Assembly: GCA_015179125.1 (NCBI GenBank)
Contig: WHVA01000116.1
Coordinates: 1 to 64,000 of the forward strand
Length of the DNA stretch: 64,000 nucleotides
Source of the DNA: Gautieria morchelliformis
Lineage: Eukaryota; Basidiomycota; Agaricomycetes; Gomphales; Gomphaceae
Reading direction: 5' to 3'
Position numbers and translations under genes: made by a program. The notes under the pieces were generated by a model. The model worked only from the letters and a program-made list of their open reading frames with translations. It was not told the origin of the DNA and searched no databases. This document shows positions 50,826 through 61,666 of this stretch, in pieces. How positions within the stretch are numbered: the stretch's first letter is position 1; every line of letters begins with the position of its first letter.

Positions 50826-51648
50826 AGTTGCACGTAAATCTCTTCCTCAGGAGCCCAGAAGCCGATCATCAAAATTCGGCGACAGAATTTATTCTGATGT
50901 CTGGGGACCTGCGAGACACTCCACAATTGACAAGAAATCATATTATGTGTCTTTCATCGACGACTACTCAAGGGAATCGGTTATTTATTTGATGGCAAAC
51001 AAATTGGAGACATTTTCAAAATACAAGCTCTATGAAGCTCTGATGCTTCGGCAGAGGAACGTGCACATTAGAGCACTTGTTTCCGACAGAGGGGGCGAAT
51101 ATACAAGCTCTGAATTCGAACGGCATTTGGCCAAGCAAGGCACAAAGCATCGGTTGACTGTGCACGACACCCCAGAATCAAATGGTGTCACGGAACGTCT
51201 AAACCGAACTCTGGTAGAGAGAGCTCATGCCATGCTATTGGAATCAAGTCTTCCTAAGACTCTATGGGGCTATGCAATCTTGCACACCAATTATCTTAGG
51301 AATAGGACACATACAAGAGCCTTGCCAGACAAAACCCCTTTTGAGATGATTCATCATGAAAAACTGAACCTGAGAGACATACATGCATGGGGGATTGAAG
51401 TCTACGTTAAAATCAAGGAAGGAGACAAGTTTGCAGCCCGTGCCAAAAGGGCTCGGTGGATAGGAATCTCTCGACAGAGCCATGGCCACTGCATTTACTG
51501 GCCAGACTCTCAGAAGGTTTCTGTCAAGTGGAACATTATATTTGACTCAGAGATGAAAGGGGGCAATGCTCCAATCATTTCTATTGACGAGTCACAGCTG
51601 CCTACATCCAGAAAAACTATACAGGACATTCCGGCACCAGCGCCAATG
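50826..51648 (+). pseudogene. Ty1/Copia integrase fragment
   Basis: Frame: GDRIYSDVWGPARHSTIDKK (first catalytic D), SFIDDYSRESVIYLM, ALVSDRGGEYTSSEF (second D), HDTPESNGVTERLNRTLVER (catalytic E), GYAILHTNYLRNRT, and the GKxG-like C-terminal part. This is the core of a Copia integrase in one open frame of about 270 codons. Pre-integrase and Gag parts are missing on the left, at the S2 boundary. On the right it stops at PAPAPM, where a new LTR begins at 51649. No RT or RNase H is present. Confidence 0.85.
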
Positions 51649-51676
51649 TGTCAGGGGAACACCAATCACACACTGT

Positions 51677-51832
51677 GCATTATCGCACGCATTATCGCAC
51701 TGTGCATTATCGCATGCTTTATCGCATGCATTATCGCAGTGCGCATTATTGCATGCTTTATCGCATGCATTATTGCAGTGCGCATTATTGCATGCTTTAT
51801 CACATGCATTATCGCATGCATCATCGCAGCAT
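51677..51832 (+). repeat. GCATTATCGCA(T/C) microsatellite
   Basis: About twelve imperfect 10-14 bp units (GCATTATCGCATGC and variants) with many internal TGCA and GCATGC palindromes. The upstream Copia frame runs through it as repeated CIIACFIACIIA, which is an artefact. Confidence 0.85.
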
Positions 51833-52162
51833 GTTGTTGGTGGCCCCTGAGCTTCTCCTAGCCTTTAGCATCCTTCTGCCTTGTGTTCCGTTTATTTCCC
51901 TTCCTGTTCCGGCCCCTTCCGACATCATTCCTTCCTTATCTGTCCAGCCCTGTTATCGCTGGCATGATTGCTTATGTAACTCGGGCATTCGGTGATCGGG
52001 CTAGCATGCCCGAGTTTGCTTATAGTCGTAGTTAGGTGGCGAAGGGGCTCCTTAGAGTTTTCTCTTTGGATCCCCCTTCGCCAGGTATGTCTATGTCCTG
52101 TATATAGTTCTCTATCTTACTTTGGATCCCCCTTCGCCAGTTCGCTGCTTGAGTGTAGAGCA

Positions 52163-53630
52163 TGTTAGGGATCGTCCACAAAGTAGCTACCTATTTACGA
52201 ACATTTACTAGGTAGTTAATTAGTTTCAAATGTGCTCAAGGAAGGTTGTATTAATATTTCTATGCTACACTCACATTGGGTCCACAAGATACAACAATCT
52301 CTTGATAGTTTAGCTAAGAATCCCCCACGGTCACATGACTATCACATGACCTCAAAACAGCTCAAAGTCACCTGATCATCCACAGTCACCTGACAATCAC
52401 CTGACCCCAAAGTCACCTGATTATCTACAGTCACCTGACAATCACCTGACCTCAAAGTCACTTGATTATCTACGGTCACCTGACAATCACATGACACAGT
52501 CACATGACCTCAATCCAGCATGAAGTCACATGACTTTCCTTCATCACATGATAATCACATGAGCGTGGGAGTTTCTTACATACTCTCACAGAGCTGTGAC
52601 TTTAACCCAATATAGCAATAGAACCTTCCACAGCCTTCCAATAGTTTCCAAACCTTTCCTGAAGCTTCTCTAAGCTTCCACAAGGTTCTTCACAGTAGTA
52701 GAAGCCTCTACAAGGTTCCTGGCAGTAGTTACATAAGCTAGATAGATGCAGTATAAATAGCCTGCAGTTTTAGCAGTGAAGCAATCAATCATCTTTCACC
52801 CAAACCACTCATACCTTGAGTAACTGAAGTGTGACTTCAACACAGCCTTGTACCGAAGTACTGGCTCACTGACTTGGCTACAGTCTAAGATTGCAGCAAC
52901 TCTGATTGGCTCTGAGAAGTACAAGAGTGCTCTATTTTAATTGCAGCAGGCTCTGACTAATCGCGCTGCGAACAGCAACATTACTAAGAGTAACTGATTA
53001 GTAATCCTGTACCATTAGACGCCACTCTGAGCAGTGATCTAATAGACTTGGTTATTAGTTATTCAATTCACACAATAGATTATTAACTTAACTCTGAGTT
53101 AAGTGGGTTAATAGCCTTTTGAGTAATTGATCTTTCTTGATCAATCAACGCACTACAGATATTAACCTAACTCAGGGTAAGTGAGTTAATATCCTACATT
53201 TGTTGAGTTGGAAAACCAGAAAAGCCACAAGAATAGTGACATACTTGAACTGAGGAAGAGTTCAAGTGCAGAACTATCTTTTCACGTCTTGGGGATTATT
53301 GTTGTCTTTAATTCACTCGACCCGCGGTCCTAAGACTCTAGGTAGCTTTCCCCCTTAAAGTATCTGGACCCTTGGACGCCTATAAACATTCTTTGACCTC
53401 ACAAAGTATTGCACAATCTAAGAACTACATATGTTCAGTTAAATCTCTATTGCTACACTTCCTGTACCAATACTGATTCTGATTGTTCACCGGAGTATAA
53501 TTTCTTAATTGGGTTCTCCGTTAAAATAGTTTTGAAGCTTGCATGTGCTTGTAAAGTCAAATCTCTGATTGAACTTTAGAATTGTGTTTAACACCACAGT
53601 TTTACGTTTAGTTCAACGGGTTCCAAAACA
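52163..53630 (+). mobile_element. Solo LTR (family I, 1,468 bp) nested in LTR family H
   Basis: TGTTAGGGATCGTCC to GGGTTCCAAAACA, perfect target duplication GAGCA (52158-52162, 53631-53635). Its right end matches that of family B, so the two are related. A dense array of TCACATGA/TCACCTGA motifs (52330-52562) lies upstream of a TATA box at 52752. Confidence 0.93.
52752..52759 (+). promoter_or_regulatory. TATA box of LTR family I
   Basis: TATAAATA in GCAGTATAAATAGCCTG, about 190 bp after the TCACATGA array; likely core promoter of the element. Confidence 0.6.
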
Positions 53631-53774
53631 GAGCATCTGCCTAGGTTGCCCTTATAGTAGAAAACTCTCTCTAGAGCACCGGTTGAGAAATCGCCTGACC
53701 TCGAATCAAACACCCTTCAAAAGCAGTGATTTTAGCAATCCTTTCTCATACCCTGACACCCTCTAACACTTACC

Positions 53775-53935
53775 ATGGACGACTTGCCATCTGCTGCTGA
53801 AGTTTTGGACCGCTTGGCAGCGATAGAGCACGAGTTGATGAGGGAGAGGCAGGAAAAACAAGATCTGGAGACAAGGTTGAACACCCTGCAGGCTACAACC
53901 ACGATGGCCGGACTCCCTGGTCGCGTTTGCGCCTC
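53775..53935 (+). pseudogene. Gypsy Gag N-terminus, truncated
   Basis: ATG at 53775: MDDLPSAAEVLDRLAAIEHE, then a charged heptad-like helix (MRERQEKQDLETRLNTLQ), a coiled-coil typical of basidiomycete Gypsy Gag starts. After about 53 codons the sequence switches to the reverse complement of a Gypsy pol end, so the ORF beyond is chimeric. Confidence 0.65.
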
Positions 53936-53936
53936 C

Positions 53937-55920
53937 TCAAATGGATGGAGCAGGAGTGAGCTTAATGACGGGGAAAACAGGGTGGAGGTGACTCAGAGAC
54001 CTTGGGAGGCAGAGACGGTAGGCTTGTGACCCAACTTGGCATTCAACAACGTAGGGGCCAAGTCGCCGATGAGCTAGCTTTTTCGAAGGACGGGTGGTGT
54101 GTATATCGCTTGCATCGAGGTAAACCTTGTCACCCGGCAAAAATGTAGGTGCTGGTTCACGCTGGTGATTATAGTATGTTGCCATGTCCTCCTTCAACTT
54201 TGCCAGTGCCGACTTCGCTTCTGACAGTGACCCCTCCATGCGTTCCTTGAATTCATTGACAGACTCAAGGTTCGATGGGGGTTGATGTGGTTCGAAGCCC
54301 ATTCGTGGGTGCCGCCCAGTGTCCAGCATGAAGGGGGATTGACGAGTGGAAGCATGCACATGGTTGTTGTACTGGAACTCAGCCATGGGCAAGAGGTCAT
54401 CCCAGTCATCTTGTCGCTCATTGACAAAGAGTCGAAGGTACTGCTCTAGCTCTTGATTGAGTCGCTCCGTCTGCCCATCAGTCTGCCGGTGGTACGCTGT
54501 GGAGGCTGCGATGCGAATTCCCAGCGGGCAATAAAGCTCGCGAGTGAATTCGCGCACGAACTGGACCCCACGATCTGACACCACTGTTTGGGGGAGGCCA
54601 TGCAGCTTCCAGACATGGTGTAGGAAAAGTCGCGCTGCTCCGGCTGCAGTGATTGTGGTGTTGGTGGGGATGAAGTGTGCCCGCTTGGAGACCAAGTCCA
54701 CTACATTCATCACAGCATCGTAGCCATGTGCGTCAGGCAGTTCCACAATGAAGTCAACACTGATCATGTCCCAGTGAGCTTCAGGGACAGGGAGTGGATG
54801 GAGTTCACCGAGGGGTGGCTGCCTTCGTGCCTTTGTTTGCAGGCATAAATCACACGTCTTGGAGTACTCGCCAATATACCGTGACATGTGGGGCCACCAG
54901 TAATTTTGTGAGACAAGTTCAAGGGTCTTCCATTGCCCAGGATGACCAGCGACCCGCGAATCATGGTGCTGGGTGACAATTCGTTGCCTGAGGTCCTGGA
55001 CATCTGGAACGTACACTTTACCTTGGAATGTGAGCATCCCATGTTGGGTGCATTTATGCTCCTGCACCAAAATCAAGCATAATATATTCAATTTACTGTA
55101 TGGTGTTTCAATTTCTTCTCATATTGTTCTTGTACCATGCATTCATTTCTCTGTTTATTTTCGAAATTTTCCAGTCACTCCATACCTCTCCATTCCACTT
55201 TGTTATTTCTACTTTCACAGGCGGCTGCACCCAGCGGAGTCTGAAATGACTTCGACGCGCGAGCTCTTGGGCGCTAAAGGGCCGGGTAGTAGTACATGCA
55301 CAGTGAGACAGATTTCCCCCTCTCTCAGTGACAACTAAATTCACTGAGAGAGGCAAGTAAATTAGTCTAGTGTTCCTTCGATTTATTGACCTAGAAATCC
55401 TCTGTAGTGAATCAATTTCTAGGTAGTGTATAATATATTTACAGTGACAACTAAATTCACTGAGAGAGTGAATTAATTTCTAGTCTATTCTTCTGAGCAA
55501 CAAGTCCATACCTACTGCCTATAATTCCTGTCTACTACATCCCATCCATCTCAGCCCACTCTGCAGACACCAGCGATTTGCCACCAGACTCTCGCAGCTT
55601 CTTTACCACCCCTGCAACCTCGTCCTCCAGTGACCCATCCCCAAATGCCTTCTTCACGTCGCGAACAATCCCACGTTCTTCCCCCGCCAGGGTGAGCCCC
55701 TCCAGGGCACGAACAATGAACAGCTCTGGGCATAGGAGTGTCAAATAGCTGTTGTCACCTGATCCTGACCCATGGTCTGAGCGCCACGACAGTGCATCTG
55801 ACTTGCCCATAGTGACACCAGGCCGATGGTGAAGCTCGAAATCGAAACGCGACAAGTAGAGAGACCATCTAGCCTGCCTGCGATTAAGCTTCTTTGCAGT
55901 GCGAAAATACTCCAGGTTCT
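53937..55920 (-). pseudogene. Ty3/Gypsy RNase H end and integrase, split by a solo LTR
   Basis: Enters at [20 protein letters not shown], the RNase H end, with [20 protein letters not shown]. Then the integrase: MLTFQGKVYVPDVQDLRQRI, zinc-binding HHDSRVAGHPG...CDLCLQTK, catalytic DFIVELPDAHGYD, VVSDRGVQFV and QTDGQTERLNQELEQYLRLF. GDKVYLDASDI and a C-terminus ending HPVFPVIKLTPAPSI follow. Removing the LTR 55042-55539 joins AEWAEMDG to MLTFQGKV in frame. The integrase is open over 370 codons but the element lacks RT and ends. Its left end meets an inverted gag start, and its right end lies inside a host-like gene. Confidence 0.9.
55042..55539 (+). mobile_element. Solo LTR (family C) in a Gypsy pol gene
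   Basis: TGTTGGGTGCATTTATGC to CTGTCTACTACA, perfect target duplication TCCCA (55037-55041, 55540-55544). Opposite orientation to the family member at 4849-5389. It contains CTCTCTCAGTGACAAC and matching inverted copies able to form hairpins. Confidence 0.93.
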
Positions 55921-57545
55921 TTTGTTGGATCCGCGAGGACTTATCCCGCCTTGAGGCTGGATGGAACTGCTTGACTGATCCAGTCGTTGACAAAAATACG
56001 CCAAAGATGGGCCGCCCGCGGAGATACCGAAATACTCGACGAAGCTTTTCGAAAGCGTCCCAAGCTTTCGTCCGGTCAACTAGGTCGCTAGATTCATCAA
56101 ATCCCAGGAGAAGCTTGACGTTCAGACCTTCTTGACCAGGTATTTTATCTACAAGGGTTGTGGTAGCTATCGCCAATGTTCGCTCCACTCCAGGGAAATG
56201 AAATTTAAATCAAGGTGTAATGCCTAATATGTGTGGATGGAACTGACCTCCTGACCGATCCAAGCGAGGAACAGAAGGACTCCCTTTACTAGGCGGCGGC
56301 GGTGTTTGACGCTGAATGCTTTGCTGCAGGATAGGGCTCTTTAGTGGCATAAACTTCTGAAATAAGAGGTGCTCTGACTTCAATGTCGCAGGCTTCTGAT
56401 ATCACACCATCAAAAAAGGCCGTCCGTTTTGACAATTTCTCAGCGTCGCCATACCCCAAGTATCCGGCCAACTCAGACGGAGACTTAAAGCTGACCTTGG
56501 AGAGCTCCCGGAACAGTGAGGTGAGAAAACTGGCGACTCTATTCTCGCATTGTTGGTTGGTCTTCGCACCGACAAGATACTCCCGGACTTGTCCATCCGA
56601 TTTTGGAAAGCCTTGCACAATAGTCAACATACTTGCTGTAATTTGAATAGCATGACATACCTTCATCAGACGCCCCGAAATTCATGATGACCGTGGGTAT
56701 AAGTTGAGACGCTTCATGAAGCATCCTCGATTTGCCACAGCCAGATGATTGAATCAGCGCAACGTGGTTAGAATACTGTACGGTATATAAAAATATGTAG
56801 TTATGATATATGAAAACGCGCACGTTGAACTGGTCCTCCTTAGAGTAGAGTGCGTCGATTGTTTTGATGAAAGAAGTATGTGCTCCTGCCACGTATGGGG
56901 TTTGCCAGGCAGCAGAGGATGCTGTAACGATAGATGAGCGCTATTATTGGCACCAATTATCTAGTCTGACCTTGATCTTGTTCCTCTGTTGAAAGTGATG
57001 TATCCAAAGCAGTCTTGCTAGACGTCCGTCCGGCCGAGGCTCCTGGAGGCCGTAAGATTTCTAAATGACTAGTTAGACTCTTGTTTTGAAAACTGATATC
57101 AGGTCTGACCTAAATCACGAATGGTTGCGAATTTCTCCACATGCCATGCATCTTGCAGCTCTTTGAGAAAGCCGCTGTCGGTGCTCAGGAGGCTCTGAGC
57201 TTCTTTCAGGTGGATATATTTTTGGTCCAGATGTTCAGGGTCGGCGTTAGCAACGATTTGTGTTATCAGAAGTGGGGCAAATTTGGGGAAAGGCACAAGG
57301 GATCCATATTCTTCTGTATCTCTCAAAATCGCTTGGTCCATTTGTGCATGCTCCTCGGGTGTAGCAGGATATGGAGTAGTGTCCAGGCGCTGAGTCTTCC
57401 GTGGCGGGCTGCCTGAACCGGCTCGTGAACCGCTTTCCCCTGCGTCATATTCTCGTTTCTTGCCTTCACTCATGTGGGCGGGAACAAAGTTGTTTGTCAC
57501 GTGTGACTTACCGCGTCTACGACGCGACGCGGAGCCGCCGTCCAT
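55921..57545 (-). pseudogene. P-loop NTPase-like basidiomycete gene, cut by a Gypsy insertion
   Basis: Probable start ATG at 57545 (MDGGSASRRRRG), intron with GTAAGT donor at 57511, exon 2 with KREYDAGESGSRAG and an acidic helical part to about 57104, then a GT...AG intron. A further exon carries VALIQSSGCGKSRMLHEASQ, a Walker A with Q in place of the first G. Next come GFPKSDGQVREYLVGAKTNQ, a proline-rich linker (QRQTPPPPSKGSPSV) and [20 protein letters not shown]...SSRIQQ. There Gypsy DNA takes over at about 55920. I recall the 'FLSTTG' block as typical of large ATPase-like proteins expanded in Agaricomycetes; function unknown. Some exon joins need an unusually short (~32 bp) intron or a frameshift. 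Confidence 0.55.
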
Positions 57546-57553
57546 GGACGCCC

Positions 57554-58156
57554 CTAAGAGAACATGAGGGACCATAGGAACCATTTCCAACGGCATCTGA
57601 CGCCGGTTGTGGTACCGCTGAGGTCCCTCCGTGTACGGTGCAGGCACCCAAGGACGCTTGCACCTACGGTGGACAGCGCACCGAACCATCGACTGTGGTA
57701 CATTAAAGCCCCGTTTTTACCGTACCTCCGACTTTCGTCTTCATTCTTGCGCAACACGTCGGGAGGGTATGGGCCAAGTCGCATCATGATTTCAACGGTA
57801 CGTCCTAGATCCTCCAGGACCGGCCGAGTGAACACTATACCGCTTCATGGCAGGGGAACCTTCAATGTGATAGCTGTACCATCACGCATCAATAATATGG
57901 ATTCGACTTGATACACCCGCTCTTTTCAGCAGGGATCCCGGATGACTCGTGGTAGTGGTTCGTATTCCATAATCCGACTGACAGCGCCGCTCCGAGTACT
58001 CTTGGTCTGTGTTTTTGAGGCAGTTCTTTTCAAGCGAGAAGCACCAAAAAAATATTTATTTATGCTTGGGAAGCGATTTCGACCAGTCGGTAAGGCCAAA
58101 CCTGAGGCCGAAGCATGTTTAACGTTCATTCCCCATCTGCCTTCCAGTTCTCCCAT
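57554..58156 (-). other. Unrecognised minus-strand coding-like pieces upstream of the P-loop gene
   Basis: Two short frames, one ending SRIMEYEPLPRVIRDPC (57926-58156) and one with DLGRTVEIMMRLGPYPPDVL (57554-57835), may be exons of one gene. The sequence between them also reads partly open (ESILLMRDGTAITLKVPL). No family is identified, and stops separate the parts. Confidence 0.25.
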
Positions 58157-58159
58157 GTT

Positions 58160-59932
58160 CTACTTAATCGAGGCATTTGAGGATGTGTCTCTATTCTGTG
58201 GACTGTACAGTGTACTAGTAGGTGCGCGTGTATGAGTATGCTCATGCGAGTGGAAGCAGAGAGACAAGGAAGAGTAAGGTACTATGATAGAGCACAAGCA
58301 GACCCAGCCCAACGCAGACCCAGACCACGGGGACGCGAAACGACGCACGCGCGGCCTCACACCCACGTCCGACCCCGCTCCCTTCTCCAACCCCGCTCCC
58401 GTGCGCCAAAGGCGGCTCGTGCGTGCACACCCTCCCTCTCTCCCCCTCCCTCCCCCCAGCGCACAGCTGCCTCCCTCCCAACGCATGCCCGCCCCACCCA
58501 CCACGCTCACGCTCCTCAGAAGCCTCGCCCTCGCCCGCCCGCTCCGCACTGCATCCATAACGCTCGCGCGCCGCCCAAGCCCCACCCCCGTCCCCGTCCC
58601 GTCGTCGTCCTCTTCCGCCTCCTCATCGTCGCACCCCCCATACGCGGCCGCCTCCGAGTCACCCTTACCCCGCACCCGCCTCCGCACGCCCCGCGAACAG
58701 CACCTCTCCCCCAGCACCCGTACCCTCCGCGCGGTCTCCCTCCCCTGCACAACCGCGCCCCCGCCCCGTCCGCGCTCCCGCTCCTCCCTTCTCATATGCT
58801 GCGAATACGTGCTCCGCACGCTGCGAGGCACGTCTGCGTACCGCCGGGGCAAAGGCAGCGGCAGCGGCAGGGGGCGCGCGGCACTATCCGGAAAGTGTGC
58901 GTGTGCGTGTGCACATGCAGGGGGTGAGAGACGACATAGAGAAGCTCCATGTGAGCGGCCGTGGCCGCACGCAGGCTGCGCCGGGAAGGGTGCGGGGCGG
59001 GGCGCCATCCGCGGGGAGCGCGCCGCAGCCGTGTCGTGTGCCCCCGTGCCTGTCACTGCCGCACCCACACCCGCGCCCGCCCCATCCCCCTCCGCAAGCA
59101 ACCTCGCCAGCACCGCCAACTTCTCCGCATTATCTGCGCCCGCGACGTCCCGCGCGCCCCTATTCGCTCCATTCGCGCCGAGTCCCAGCCCCAGCGGCGC
59201 ACGGCGTTCAGGTCGGGGAGGAGCGCGAACGAAGAGGCAGTGGATGCTGCGCTGCGGTTGCGGCTGAGGCGTGGGAGGCGGGGGCGGGTGGGGCGGGAAT
59301 GGGAAGGGGGGTGATGGGTGCAGATGTGGGTGTGGAGGATGGCGGGGGTGAAGGGGTTTGCGCCGGGTGGTGACGAGACGGGCGTGGACAAGACGGCAAG
59401 ACTCGGCGCGGCCTTTTCCGCCCCTCCCGCTCCGCGCGGACATCTCGTGTATCGGTAACACCGGGGGCACCGGCAGGAGTGGCAGCAGTGACGTCTTCCC
59501 CCCGCCTGACCCCGACCCATGTATCTCCCCCCACGACAGCTTATTCATAAGCCGCGCCGCCACGCTCCTTTTCGCCCCCGCCCCCGCCATGGGCGACACA
59601 GCCCCGGCCATCCCCGACCCCGCGCCCGCGCCTGCACCCACCTTTCCCTCCCCCACGCCCCAAGTGTCCCTCTCGTCACGTGTCGCTGTTCTGGGACCCA
59701 ACGGTTCAGGCTTCTGCCCCACGTCCCCTCCTTCCCCGGTCCTGCGCCTACTCCTCCCCCCCTCAGACACATACCCCGCCTCCCCGTCCGCCTCCGCCCC
59801 GCGCCCCCGCCCCCGCACCTGCGCCTCAAAAGCTCGACGGGTTGCAGTCCTTAAAGTCCCACCCGCCGCTGCCGCTTTGCGCAGGGCGTTGGCGTCGCGG
59901 CGGGTGCGGGTGTGGGGGGCGGGTTGGGGCAT
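58160..59932 (-). CDS. Unrecognised 590-residue ORF in a GC-rich island
   Basis: The longest open frame of a ~1.8 kb island that is much richer in GC than its surroundings. Helical, non-repetitive parts (NALRKAAAAGGTLRTATRRA, KRSVAARLMNKLSWGE, DNAEKLAVLARLLAEGDG, GRRASVMDAVRSGRARARLL) are mixed with Gly/Arg/Pro-rich low complexity. Plus-strand frames are also long (up to 327 codons), because stop codons are rare in such DNA. Introns are likely, so the ORF limits should not be trusted. Possibly the only host-type gene in the right part of the window. Confidence 0.35.
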   Translation of the reverse strand: MPQPAPHTRTRRDANALRKAAAAGGTLRTATRRAFEAQVRGRGRGAEADGEAGYVSEGGRSRRRTGEGGDVGQKPEPLGPRTATRDERDTWGVGEGKVGAGAGAGSGMAGAVSPMAGAGAKRSVAARLMNKLSWGEIHGSGSGGGKTSLLPLLPVPPVLPIHEMSARSGRGGKGRAESCRLVHARLVTTRRKPLHPRHPPHPHLHPSPPFPFPPHPPPPPTPQPQPQRSIHCLFVRAPPRPERRAPLGLGLGANGANRGARDVAGADNAEKLAVLARLLAEGDGAGAGVGAAVTGTGAHDTAAARSPRMAPRPAPFPAQPACGHGRSHGASLCRLSPPACAHAHAHFPDSAARPLPLPLPLPRRYADVPRSVRSTYSQHMRREERERGRGGGAVVQGRETARRVRVLGERCCSRGVRRRVRGKGDSEAAAYGGCDDEEAEEDDDGTGTGVGLGRRASVMDAVRSGRARARLLRSVSVVGGAGMRWEGGSCALGGGRGREGGCARTSRLWRTGAGLEKGAGSDVGVRPRVRRFASPWSGSALGWVCLCSIIVPYSSLSLCFHSHEHTHTRAPTSTLYSPQNRDTSSNASIK

Positions 59933-60812
59933 ACAAAGGGGTCGTCATCCCGTGGGGGTCGGGTTAGGAGGCACGGTAAAGAGACGGTCTTACGAAAGGC
60001 ATATGTATATGAGAGGCGGAGCGGGGCAAGCCGCGGCATAGGAGAGCGAATCGCCATGACTCAGGGGACTGATACCTGGAATACTACTGTGCGGTTATAG
60101 CATAGCCCTCACTGATGGAGCCGCGACCAGAAGCCAGAAGACCATGAAACAGTCGTGTTGGGTATGTGCTACTGCGAGCGAGTGTAAAAGCTGCGGTGCC
60201 GGTGATGGCGCGCATTCAGAAGCGTCAGGCATGAAGGCCCCATCGCTCCTCCCACTTGGAAACATCACGACCCAGCTCCCGCTGAAACTGTCATCGCCGT
60301 CCTCGCAGGGTCTCTGATGTCCTGACTACTCTTAACTGCAGATGCCCCTGCGAGATATGCCGCAGTTTCAGCGCTGGCCCGGTTTGTAGCTGGCGCACGA
60401 AGGAATACATGCGTAGGCGGAAGAACACACATAATGAGAAGTTAGCACAAGCAGAGATAGAGGACGAAAGACGAGAAGGAGTAGACATAAGATAGGAGCT
60501 GTATTTACCGTCTTACATAGGGCGTTGCCCCAAAAGACGTAAAATTGGATTAAAAAAAAAAAAAGAAAAAAAAAGAGAGAAGTTAGTAGTCAATACAGCT
60601 GTATAGTTTTCAGAAATAATCTGAGCTAAGTGATTGAGCCAGCAGGCTAGAAGCTGTGAATGAGGCTTTGAACCAGCATGCCAGCCAAGAATTGTTGCAT
60701 TTTGCTTGTAAATTGTCATGCTAAACCATAACATTCAAGAGGTCTGCTGAGACAGCAGGGGTCTGTTTTTTTTTTTTTTCCCAAAACACAAGTTGTTCCA
60801 TTGATCAATTAA
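59933..60812. other. Stretch without a recognised gene
   Basis: Only short frames. Facing A-rich (60551-60577) and T-rich (60764-60780) tracts bracket about 190 bp; no target duplication or terminal repeat was found around them. Confidence 0.5.
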
Positions 60813-61625
60813 CTAGATGCTAAAGTAATGATGGATGTGTACTGATGTATCAGAATTAGAAGGAATGAGCAGATATGAAGGAGTGGTGGCTTGAGGTAGC
60901 AATAGAGACTGCATCAGCTGTGGATCAGTTGAAGGACCAGCAACTGGTGTTGCCTCCATATTCATGTCTTGAATGGTCCGCTTGCGCCCCCAATGAGCAG
61001 TCTGGTAAAGACCAGCAAACCAGGGGTTCTCTGCTAAATGAGGGTGGCCCTGAAGGTGGGCTTTGATGTGAGCAGTGAGTTCAGCGATGGTACCCTTTTG
61101 GTAAAGGGCAAGGGCAGCAGCAATATTGAGTAACTTGTCTTTCCATTTATATGACCCCAAAGTGTCAAAGACTTCGGGGACAGCATTATGTGCCCACTGG
61201 AGGTCACGAGTCTGATCCTCAAGTTCCTTTTGCTCATGTTTACTAGTATCGGTGGCAAGCTTCCCAAGCTGAGTATGTTCCTGGTCCTCAAATTGTGCTT
61301 TAGCTTCAGGTGCAGTAAGCAGCCATGCCTGTGTATTCAATGTGCGCCACTTGCCACTTTTAGACTTGTCATGGGGCTGCTGACACAAGTCCTGTCCTTC
61401 CATAGCATGCAATGTACAGTGCACTTTGGCAGCATGATGTTGGGCTTGAACCATTTCATGATGCACTCACGCAGTGTCCAGGGCTTTGCACACATTCTGA
61501 TACATTGTTGTAAGGTCATTAACCTTGTGTCGAAGAGTCTCATTCTTATTCTGGAGAGCATGTGAAGAGAGGCTGCCATTCAAAGAGGAGGTGAGTGAGG
61601 AATTGGATCCAGAGCGAGATATATT
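60813..61625 (-). pseudogene. Transposon-associated coiled-coil and SAP-like ORF, one in-frame stop
   Basis: Reading from about 61625: SGSNSSLTSSLNGSLSSHAL, a coiled-coil (QNKNETLRHKVNDLTTMYQN), then ALDTA followed by a TGA and HHEMVQAQHHAAK. One C-to-T change in CGA explains the stop. The rest holds a Lys/Glu-rich helix and a SAP-like motif (KDKLLNIAAALALYQKGTIA...ELTAHIKAHL). As I recall, proteins of this layout recur in basidiomycete repeats. DNA binding through SAP is an inference. The upstream start was not fixed. Confidence 0.55.
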
Positions 61626-61666
61626 CAGGAATGGGCTGTGGGTGAGCTAGCCAACATGGCTCTGAG

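Larger units (their letters stand above)
51649..53759 (+). mobile_element. LTR (family H, TGTCAGGGG...CCCTGACA) with a nested solo LTR
   Basis: Inverted ends TGTCAGGGG and CCCTGACA, about 640 bp without the nested LTR 52163-53630. It cuts the Copia integrase. It contains the GCATTATCGCA microsatellite (51677-51832) and two TTTGGATCCCCCTTCGCCAG units (52071-52141). A gag start follows 15 bp after its right end, so it is the 5' LTR of a truncated element, not a solo LTR. Confidence 0.75.

Noticed and set aside
51649..51861. Membrane-protein-like tail (CIIACFIACIIAV) on the Copia integrase
   Set aside because: It is the translation of a GCATTATCGCA microsatellite belonging to the LTR that interrupts the integrase.
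58284..59267. 327-codon plus-strand ORF in the GC-rich island
   Set aside because: Stops are rare in all frames there. The minus frame is longer and has more natural helical segments, so plus frames were taken as shadows.
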